A DNA stretch of 64,000 nucleotides, taken from contig JAQMWT010000454.1 of the NCBI GenBank assembly GCA_029834535.1, positions 49,457 through 113,456 of the forward strand, in the 5' to 3' direction. Source of the stretch: Chrysophaeum taylorii. Lineage: Eukaryota > Sar > Pelagophyceae > Pelagomonadales > Pelagomonadaceae. Below the pieces are notes generated by a model, which saw only the letters and a program-made list of their open reading frames with translations, had not been told where the DNA came from and did not search any database. The first letter of the stretch is position 1. Each line of letters begins with the position of its first letter. The position numbers were made by a program, and so were the translations under genes. Shown here piece after piece: positions 56,218-64,000 of the stretch.

Positions 56218-57637
56218 ATGTCCTCGATCGAAATTAAGGATAGCAAGCTTTCGCAAAAACTCGATGCTTTCAGTGGTGAGCGACATCTTTTTCACCCTTG
56301 GGCCCGGCGCTTGGAAAACATGATCATTTCCACCGGTGATCGCATTATCTTGACCACTGACACTTGGACTAGCATTTCCGCTTCTGGCTGCTCTGAAGAA
56401 GAATTTGGTCTCAAGCAGCAACGCTGGTACAGTGCACTCTTCATGGCACTACCAATGCATGATACTGATCGTGCGGATATCCGTGAAAACCGCGATATGA
56501 ACTTCACGCGGCTTTACAAACGCATTACTGATGTTTACATGGGTCATGGAGATCGTGTCGCTCAGTCTGCAATTGCTTCATTGCATTCCTTGGTGTGCAA
56601 TAACATCGATGAACTTGAGTCCTTTCTTAACAAGTTCATCACTGGTGTTCAAGTTGCTCGGCATCATCAAGATTTCCCTGACTCAACTGCATTGCAGCTG
56701 CTCCAAACGAAAATCCCCGACTCGCTCTTGTCTAAAGATCTCATTGCACTTGATCCTAAATTGCGCACATATGATGGTTTCGTTGATCGCCTCCACAGTA
56801 AAGTTTTTGATTATCTTCAGACCAAGTCTATGCACGTCCATGCTACGTTCCGTGAAAGTCCCCGTCATCGTGAACGCTCCAACTTTTATGGTCGCCATCC
56901 TTCTGAAAAGTATTTTCATCGCTTCAATGCTTTGCGCTCTCAACAACGTTCTAGCCCACGCCCCTCTTTTCGATCATCATTCCGTCACCCACCTTCATCT
57001 TCACGTGGTTTTCATCGCAAGCGCCAACGCCATACTGATCTTTGTCACTTTTGTGGTATTCCTGGCCATCACCAGAATGATTGTCATAAGCGTCAGCGCT
57101 ATTTGCACTCACAAGCTACCGCCCGCCCACGGCATCAACACCAATACCCACGTCGGTTGCATTCCCAATACCCACCTCGGTCCACTCCCCAATACCCACC
57201 TAGGCCCCATCCACCCTTCTACCAACACCATCTTTTCATCCCCAATCCACCCTTGCCGCCATCTCAATCCTCTCCGCCGCTTCTTGCGTTGCCACCCTCC
57301 ACCACACCCTCTGTCCCGCCTTCCACCGCTGTCACCCTTCCTGACCCATCCCTTTCTGCACCCACCTACCCGTCCTACAATTTCCACCTTCTTTCCATCT
57401 CCCCCTCCATTCACCAAGTCCTTTCCTCCACCAACGCCCTTACCGCTCTGCTCACCGCTCGTGAGCGTGACTACCTTCACAGCACCAACCTTCGTCTCGT
57501 TGTCTATGATACCGGCGCCAACGTCAGCCTTTTTAATTCTCCCGCTGGCTTCACTGACCTGGACAACACTCAACAGCATTCCATCACTTCTGCTATCGGC
57601 ACTGGCTCTGTTTCCGGTTCTGGCACTGCTCACTTAA
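56218..57637 (+). pseudogene. Copia C gag and protease start, inverted
   Basis: Plus-strand frame MSSIEIKDSKLSQKLDAFSG to SVSGSGTAHLT with zinc knuckle CHFCGIPGHHQNDC and protease DTGA. It breaks just after the protease active site, at cacttaacg, and meets the inverted primer-binding site of the right LTR. To its left it begins with its own TGGTTCCAGGTGTTCAAG, a primer-binding-site copy, at about 56109. Intact within its limits. Confidence 0.85.
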
Positions 57638-57653
57638 CGAACACCTGCTACCA

Positions 57654-57749
57654 TGTTACGAATGGTATGAGGCGTTAGACTAGCGATAGGAGAAAGACGT
57701 AAGGATACTGGATACGTGGTGCAGGGGTAAGTGTCATAGCTTCTTCACA
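57654..57749 (-). repeat. Copia C 5' LTR
   Basis: 96 bp, same sequence class as the left LTR; flanked on the right by GCCCA. Confidence 0.9.
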
Positions 57750-57754
57750 GCCCA
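57750..57754 (+). repeat. Target-site duplication of copia C, right
   Basis: GCCCA, matching 54634-54638. Confidence 0.85.
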
Positions 57755-57759
57755 ACTTA

Positions 57760-58690
57760 ATATCTCGGAAATAATTGCTCTCGTCGTCGAGCACTGCGGC
57801 GACGAAGGAGGCGTCGTCGGCGACTGCGGCTGGGTCTTCGTAGTCGGAGCGCCCGGCTGGTCGAGAGGGGGCTCGTCCTTATCGTGGCAGTTGCTCAGCG
57901 TCTGCTGCATGAGGAAAAAAGTCGCCGAGCTCGTCGGCGGAGGTTGACGTAGGTAAAGGCGATGGACGGTGCGGGTGTAGAGGTGGTTGCGCGTCTTGGT
58001 GTGGATGAGCTTGTGGGTCTTGCAGATTCGCTCGACGTCGGCAGACTGGACAGCCATCTCGTCGATGCGGATGGCGGTGGGGGTGATCAGATCAATCTTT
58101 GGGATTTGCTCGATACCGGTGAGTCGCCAGTCGTCGGCGACGGACATGACATCATCCGCGACTGCTTGAAGATCTCGCGCTCGCTGGACGTTTTCTTCTT
58201 GAATCGTCGCACGTCGGCGGGCGGTTTGATGAGGGACTGCTTGCGTTCTCGATGAGCGCGCCCCCCTCTGGCCCCGGAGGAGAGCGATCTGCGCTTGAGC
58301 TCGGTGAAGGCCACCTCGCGGCGATCAGTAGAGTCTGGGTAGAACCGCTCGATTATCTTGATGCCGTGGTCTTTCTTCCCAGTCTGTCACGTTAAGAAGC
58401 TCATCATCATACGTCGGCGTTGCGAACGGGTCTACCAGCCAGGAGAAGATGTGCAGCGAGTCCAGGAGACCAACCTGCCGCGACCCCAAGCCGAGCCACC
58501 GCCCAGAAATCGCATCAGTTGCCGCCTTGATCGTATCCGCCGAGAAGTAGTTCTTTGTCGACGACTTACTTCTTCGTTCGCCCAGTTGTTGGTGTCGGCG
58601 TAGACGCCGGAGAATAGCATGAAGACACACAGCAGCTTGGCGCCGCACGTTGACCTTCGAAGACGTGCCGATCCGTCGCTGCACACCGAG
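57760..58690 (-). pseudogene. hAT transposase C-terminal half relic (copy 3)
   Basis: The minus strand reads YFSADTIKAATDAISGRWLG, QVGLLDSLHIFSWLVDPFAT, YDDELLNV, VAFTELKRRSLSSGARGGRA, TIQEENVQRARDLQAVADDV, then IDEMAVQSADVERICKTHKL and IHTKTRNHLYTRTVHRLYLR. The last part is the hAT dimerisation signature (SA..ER.fs....lh...RN.L....v..L..l). At least two frameshifts (near 58.3 and 58.17 kb) disable it. A Pro/Ser/Thr-rich tail follows. Confidence 0.65.
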
Positions 58691-59279
58691 TCGGGAAGAT
58701 CTGGTATTTGAGCACGACGGCAGAGTTCACTACACGTCCTGGGTGCGCGTCGAACTTGAGCAGGCTGCCATCACTAGATGGCTACCCGCAGCCTGGTTCT
58801 GCGCTCGCAACGAGCGACACTTAGTGCGAATTCTCGGGCTTTCCGCATTGACTGGAGACAGATAGCGCGCAAGTTTGATAGGGCGCGAGAGCGCGAGGTG
58901 CGAGCTCGACCCATCAGCGTCGAGACGAGGACGAACTTCCTACTCCTTTCTTTTCGCATACCGAAACATAGTAATATTTCTAGTAGAGCTCGCGCAATAA
59001 AATCAAAGTCCCATGCACTGGGCTGGCCTATTGTTAATTATTATTGACCGATCCCTTATTTTTTATTATTTTGTGGTTTGCAACTCCCAGGCTCAAAGAG
59101 CCAGAATGGATGAGCGCGAGGAAACAAGGAAGCGCCAAAATATACATTCTCATCAGAGGCAAAGGTGGGCATTGTTAATTATTAGTTAGCTTGGCCCTTG
59201 GAGGCTGCGGTGGCTTCTGACAAGAAGGAAAATCGCAAAAAACTTCGGTACACAGTTCGTACTGGGCAACAGTCCATGA
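58691..59279. other. Spacer with dispersed repeat piece
   Basis: A/T-rich around 58960-59075. The segment at 59084-59130 matches 32129-32165. No gene recognised. Confidence 0.35.
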
Positions 59280-59289
59280 TCAACTTGAA

Positions 59290-59730
59290 TCTCGTTGGAT
59301 GAACGCACGCACGCAGGGCGCCAACATTATTGGAGCGAGACAACGAAAGGGACTGCGCAACGCCGTAGGTGTCAACGCGGTCGTCCTGGAGAAAATCATT
59401 CCACAGCGACGGGGCTCGACGAGCAGCAGCGCCGTGCGTAAGCGATTTCGCGTCCTAGGTCGATCCACGCGAGCTCGAATTTTCACGACCAGTAACACTT
59501 GACGAATCTTTTTAAGGTCGTCGGCCGAGCGCAGGGCAATCTGCATAGGATCGCCCACCTCGATATGTTGAAGAACTCGAGCGGACGCGTACGTCATCGT
59601 GCCCGCAAAATCTCGACGGCACCGAGCGTCGTCGCGTATCCAAAGTCGATCAAGCAGACGAGCCCCCGCGGGTTACGGAAACTATCGGGTCGAACATCGC
59701 CATGAACGATATTATGAGAGAAGAGTAATT
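59290..59730 (-). pseudogene. Eukaryotic-type protein kinase relic
   Basis: The minus strand reads LFSHNIVHGDVRPDSFRNPR then GLVCLIDFGYATTLGAVEIL, and in a shifted frame GTMTYASARVLQHIEVGDPM then ALRSADDLKKIRQVLLVV. This is HGDVRP (HRD-type catalytic loop), IDFGYA (DFG), GT.tYAS.rvL (activation/P+1 loop) and adDL (helix F region). The frame shift falls between DFG and GT. The N-lobe is missing and a structured repeat abuts the break at 59734. Non-functional. Confidence 0.65.
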
Positions 59731-59733
59731 TTG

Positions 59734-59885
59734 CTGTGTTACCCTTCAGCAGAGTCGAGAGCAGTGGCAGTCTGTTCTCGTTTTCTACGACGAGAACAGC
59801 CCGTGTGAATAACACAGCGTTTTCTTAAATCAAAAGGTGCTAAAGTTAAGGGAACTAATCCTAGAACAGGGAGGTACTAACCCTA
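59734..59885. repeat. Structured dispersed repeat, copy 2
   Basis: Outer arms CTGTGTTA (59734-59741) and TAACACAG (59810-59817). Inner 10-bp stem CTGTTCTCGT (59772-59781) and ACGAGAACAG (59790-59799). The tail matches copy 1 at 43165-43325. Inserted between the kinase relic and copia D. Confidence 0.6.
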
Positions 59886-60558
59886 ATTCAAATTTTCTAT
59901 CTCTACGCGCCCTCACAGATTGAATGAACTCGGTGAGCGAAATCTGGATCAAACTAAACAGGAAGTGTTTTGCCATCGACAAGAACATAGAGGGTGTTCT
60001 GGACAGAATAGTAGGGTGGAAGAGTAGCAGAAAGAGTAACTTGATGGGATGGTGGAGAAGAAGAGGTAGGGTGAACACCGTAGGCGTTTTGTGGAATAAA
60101 TAGCGTGGAATAAGTTTTGAAAAGTGATCGGCGACCTGGTAGTGAGTAGGACACCAGAGTGGTCTAATGACCGAACTGGCCTGGTAGTCACGAATGCGAA
60201 ATTCTCGTAAGTTGATATGACGAGAGGGAGCACTGACTTTAGGGTGATTAGCGACATGTAATGCGCTAGCGTTATCAATAAGCAGGGGAATAGCGTGAGC
60301 TTGATCACACGAAAACCGATAAGAGTGAGAGGAGAAAAGCTTGTAGAACCATTGACACTCATCCGCGGCTGCGCTGGCGGCAATGAGTTCAGCTTCCATG
60401 GTGCTCTTGGCAGTAAGAGTTTGGCGTTTGCTAGACCAGAATACGAGATTGCCAAAGAAGAAAGTACATGCACCAGAATGAGATCTTAAGCGACGGCCAG
60501 AACGATCAGCGAAACTGGCATCAGTAAAACAAATGATGGGCGAACGAAGGTGATGCAA
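59830..60558 (-). pseudogene. Copia D RNase H
   Basis: 242-codon frame: ICFTDASFADRSGRRLRSHS (first Asp), VFWSSKRQTLTAKSTMEAEL (Glu), PLLIDNASALHVANHPK (Asp) and HINLREFRIRD. This is the usual copia RNase H order. The end reads into non-homologous sequence with no clear LTR. Confidence 0.75.
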
Positions 60559-60575
60559 CTCAGGATAGATTGTGA

Positions 60576-60983
60576 TCAGATGCTGGATAAAGGGCGTAAT
60601 AGAGGGGCTGTCGGATGAAGAATACTCGAGAGAATCATTCGGAGTACCTTCAAATAACGAAGTAAAACATATAAGTGCAGAAGGTGGGTCAGCTCAGGGT
60701 TGTGCATGCCTTTGCAGCATTTGTTGCACAAAGTCGATATATCAGGGCGACATGTGACAGACAAGTAAATGCTAGTGCCACAGTAGTGAGGAAAGTGCTT
60801 GCGTAAGGTTTCTAAAGTAGGAGCCAAGTCAGAATGAAGTTCAGCTGAAGGCTGTTGAGCGAGAATGTCCGAGTAGGGGACGTCCATAGCGTGGAGGTTG
60901 AGCTTATGCTCGGCGAGCATCTTGGTGATCTTCGCTGCTACATTCATAGTGAGATGACCAGCGGAGACGTTGTAATGATGCAC
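60576..60983 (-). pseudogene. Copia D RT C-terminal part
   Basis: Reads GHLTMNVAAKITKMLAEHKL, LAPTLETLRKHFPHYCGTSI and YLSVTCRPDISTLCNKCCKG. This matches the 'l..l..i..Rpdi..av...s.' region between RT and RNase H. A frame break separates it from RNase H. Confidence 0.65.
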
Positions 60984-61313
60984 ATCGATACCAAGGAAGG
61001 ATCTAATGTTGTCATGCCAAGTACCTTTGCCATATTCCTTCTACAGACCGATGCGAAGGGATGTGATTTTGGCAGTGTTGGTACCAGTGATCAATAGACC
61101 ATCGACGGAGACGGATAAGAGGACCCATCGGTTGACAGATCGATCCCAACTGATATAGAGTCAAGTGCCGACTTGTGAGCGTTCGAACTCAGTTGTCGAA
61201 GGAACGAGTCGAGCTTAATGTTCCATAATAAAGCTGACTGTTTGGGGCCATAGAGAGCTTGACGAGTCTAAGAGCGAGCTTGGACTCTGGGTGATTCTTC
61301 TGTATCTGCTGGA

Positions 61314-62027
61314 CTAGGTTCTGCGAGACACGTATTCCTCCTCGAGGTAAGTCAATCCACGCCGGGCGATCGAGTGCGCGATTGGATGAATGCCTGAGGA
61401 ATGTCCGCGTGCGCGACAGGGAGCTTGTGCTTCACAGCGATGGCGAGCAGGAGCCGGTGTGGCGAGCATTGCGGTTGGGGAGGATGTGGCATAAAAGTCA
61501 ATGCCTACACGTGCCAAGAAACCTCGGGCGACTAGACGAGCTTTATAGCGGTCTGGAGTGCCGTCAGCAAAATACTTGATCTTCAGCACGAGTTTCGTCG
61601 AGATAGACGAACGGTCTGGCGGTAAAGGTTCAAGCTTAAAGACACCGCTGGAGCACAATCCTTCAATTTCCTTGCGGGTCGAAGCGATAGCTTTAATTAT
61701 CTTCTCGCTGAGTCTTACTTTAAGTTCGACAATCTTTTCCGGCTCATAGACGATATCTTCAGCGGTCACGAGTTGTAACACGACGTGATCGATGTGCTCC
61801 AAATCATAGTCCATGACTTCTTGGAGGATGTCTTGATTCGGATCACTTTGACTTAGGAAGAGGTGTCCGAGTTCGCCAGAATCATGCATGAAGGCATGCC
61901 TGTGACGAGAAGCTAGGTGGTAGTGCTGATGCGCGGAGACGTCCCACAAAGATAGGAACCCATACAACAGAATTCTTGGTTCCATTGACGCGCATAATAC
62001 TCTGCCGGTGACAGTTCGTCGTGGCAC
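61314..62027 (-). pseudogene. Copia D RT N-terminal part
   Basis: Contains SEKIIKAIASTRKEIEGLCS (position of 'W..A...E...l..n'), STKLVLKIKYFADGTPDRYK and ARLVARGFLARVGIDFYATS (KARLVARGf.Q..GiDy..ts). The RT active-site segment is not recoverable from one frame. Confidence 0.7.
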
Positions 62028-62199
62028 ACATAGTTCTCGAGAACAGAACTGTCGTTGTCGAGGTGGTCAACCAATACAGATGAGTGGTACGGCTTCCTTG
62101 GGAAGTCAACATACAAGAGTTCTGCGTCGGTTTCTCTCTGCAAATCCAGTGCGGTGCCGCCCATGTTACCATAGTCTTGTATAGTACTTGTGTGCGTAC

Positions 62200-63984
62200 T
62201 TGCTAGGAACATCCTTTCGGGACATCGTTTGGCGGCTTAGCATCCCTTCTAATGTTGAGATCAGATGCGATGCTGGCGGCATGGCCCTGGTGCAGAGCGT
62301 GACACTCATGAGGAACATCAATGTGTGTGGACATGTTGGCTGTGGCGTGAGCGTGGATTGCTCCCTGCTGTGGTATTTCCAGTTGCGACCATACTCTGAG
62401 GCGATAATGCGTTGGTGAAGAGGTTCCCATCATCGACACGTTTCACAATATAGAGTTGGTCCTTGGGGATGCGGAATCCACGTTCATCCTTGAGCTCTGC
62501 TTTGAGCTTATCGCTCTGGTTGCGATGCGCGAGAACTGGGGTAAAACCTGAATCGTCGAGAACAACCTCTAGACGACCTTTCGTTTGGGCATCGGAATGC
62601 TACCATCCGGCGGAGGTGGCCGGTTGAGGAAAGAAAATCCTCTTCGGGTGTCTCGTCGCTGACTGGACTTGGATCAGCAATGGAGGTGGGATCCGGTTCT
62701 TATGTTCGTCGTCATCGTTAGGTTTATCATCCTGCTCGTCATCATGAGTCTCGCCCTCATTTAGCGATTCCTGTCTAACTTCCGGCATTTGTTGTTCGCT
62801 TATAGCTGGTAGTGGGTCTCTGCTTGCTGCCTCTGTTGGGATCTGCACGAGTGCCTTGATCCGTTCGAGCTCGTTGTTGTTGCGGTTGACAGGCATGTCA
62901 GCATCAACGTGGAAGTCGTTGGAGGTGACGATTTTCCATATCGCCCATGATGTACAAGCAGGGGAGAGCTGTCAACATCACGGATAAATCGGTCCGTCCC
63001 TGGGAGATTGGGGACGTAATTGTTGTTGGCGAGATAGGAGGACGGAGGTGCTCGAGGGTTCCAGTTGTGGCTGTGCGGAAGACGAAAGTGACAGGTTCGC
63101 CGCCAAAGGGAAATAGCTTCAAGAGCGGTTCCATGGGTGACATGATGCGCCGGGGAACGGTGAATGCCATGTTGGTGCGCGAGGGCAGTCCATGAGAGCG
63201 CTGGTTGTCGGCTTGGATCTTGTGCAGCAGAGCAAATGGGTGATAATACTCGGCGGCAATAGACTTTCCTTCGATGCGGACACTGCGAAGGTTGAGGAGG
63301 CGAACTACAGTGCCTCGGGTGTTTTCTTTAATGATGTTTCCGCGAGGTTCCGCTGGTGTAGGTGGCGACCAAGGATTTGAAGTTGGATGCCAAGTTGCAC
63401 CTTGAGCGGGTGGAACGCTTCGGAGCGGAAAGTTGAGAATGCATCGGACGAGATGATTTTTACGTTGACATCGAATTCGACCTTAATCGCATTGACCACG
63501 TAGAGGATGCCGGCCAGAACGTCTTGCGCGTATAGTTTCCTAAGGAAATAGACCATGTGTGCTGAGATGATGCACACGAAATGCATGATGTAACGAAATC
63601 CACCATAGCATTTGCTGATGCTCGGTATGAGACATCCATGTGGAGGTGTTGACCAGGAGCATAGGCCAGTTCATCCGTGACCAGGAAGTGTTGTTAAGAC
63701 GGAAGCTTACCATGCGATTGGCAGCGCTTGCATTCACTGCCCGTCTTGCAGATACCGATCATAACTGGGCGAAGATATTCGTTACATTAGCGGCAATCGT
63801 GCGGCGGAACGGAAGAACATCTCGGGTTGCTGATGATGGATGCGGTGCCAGCGAGTGACCAAAAGCACTCCTTTTGGCGGCTGAATGGTGCCGGGCTTGT
63901 GCAAGGGGGGCAGTACGGCGGTCGACGCGCTAGAGGGCTGGGGTCGCTTATCAACTCGGATTTAGCAAACGGTTGCCTCTGCAA
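62200..63984 (-). pseudogene. Copia D integrase and linker remnants
   Basis: The frame at 63586-63305 reads YVVNAIKVEFDVNVKIISSD then AFSTFRSEAFHPLKVQLGIQ, corresponding to 'vk.irsDng.ef.s..f...' of the integrase core. The frame at 62896-62600 is an acidic linker with ESLNEGETHDDEQDDKPNDD. The rest is in mixed frames. The 5' part of the element lies outside the window. Confidence 0.55.
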
Positions 63985-64000
63985 GAAGGGTCTCGGATTT

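Larger units (their letters stand above)
54639..57749 (-). mobile_element. Copia element C (rearranged, gag inverted)
   Basis: Two 96-bp LTRs, both in minus orientation, with a perfect GCCCA target duplication. Inside the 5' LTR (right) lies TGGTAGCAGGTGTTCG, a primer-binding site. RT C-terminus and RNase H read on the minus strand as expected, but the gag-protease segment reads on the plus strand. The middle of pol is missing. A partial second LTR copy (54771-54834) and extra subterminal repeats follow the left LTR. Confidence 0.9.
59830..64000 (-). mobile_element. Copia element D (different lineage, decayed, runs off the window)
   Basis: Minus-strand copia pol remnants in order from right to left: integrase-like, linker, RT N-terminal half, RT C-terminal half, RNase H. 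Sequence is unrelated in detail to elements A-C. No LTR was identified on the left and the 5' part lies beyond 64000. Confidence 0.75.

Noticed and set aside
55552-57678. 708-codon plus-strand ORF as a real gene
   Set aside because: Its first half is the antisense of copia RT and its second half is copia gag; the fusion arises from the rearrangement in element C.

Overview
The window is nuclear DNA of a eukaryote. It shows GT-AG introns of about 76-103 nt, Ty1/copia retrotransposons with LTRs, hAT/TIR/Helitron-type DNA transposon relics, NACHT-WD40 and LRR proteins of the intracellular-receptor type, and a mitochondrial m-AAA protease. The mixture suggests a microbial eukaryote, perhaps an alga or other protist. 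No rRNA or other taxonomic marker is visible, so lineage is inference only. No tRNA or CRISPR array was recognised.

Layout. 0-7 kb: transposon debris (hAT relic, a TIR element at 1509-2950, a broken receptor N-terminus at 3.8-4.1 kb, and unidentified degenerate minus-strand coding sequence). 7-17.4 kb: two tandemly duplicated minus-strand genes encoding about 1384-residue proteins with a DisA_N/DAC-like N-terminal domain, a NACHT NTPase and fourteen WD40 repeats. Each is preceded on its left by a TPR-like relic and a relic of the 3' end of the FtsH gene. 17.7-19.9 kb: an intact m-AAA (FtsH/AFG3) protease gene. 20-24.9 kb: a decayed copia element (A). 24.9-32.7 kb: microsatellites, transposon fragments and unassigned DNA. 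32.76-37.0 kb: a spliced minus-strand gene with the same DAC-like domain, a CHAT-like middle and nine LRRs, each LRR on its own 84-nt exon. 38.25-40.2 kb: a paralogue lacking the LRRs. 40.7-45.8 kb: transposase, LINE and unidentified relics, a long TGTC microsatellite and an AAGTTTG-rich repeat. 45.8-51.2 kb: a nearly intact copia element (B) with one in-frame TGA. 51.2-54.6 kb: an inverted-repeat-bounded unit with duplicated PIF1/Helitron-like helicase relics and a LINE RT tail. 54.6-57.7 kb: a rearranged copia element (C) with a perfect 5-bp target duplication. 57.7-64 kb: hAT C-terminus, protein-kinase relic, a structured repeat, and a different copia element (D) running off the window.

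The main biological signal is a receptor-like gene family. One DAC-like putative nucleotide-sensing or nucleotide-making domain is joined either to NACHT plus two WD40 propellers, or to a CHAT-like domain with or without LRRs. The domain logic resembles bacterial and eukaryotic immune (conflict) receptors, and the tandem duplication and array-like LRR exons fit rapid diversification. The function is inferred from architecture only.
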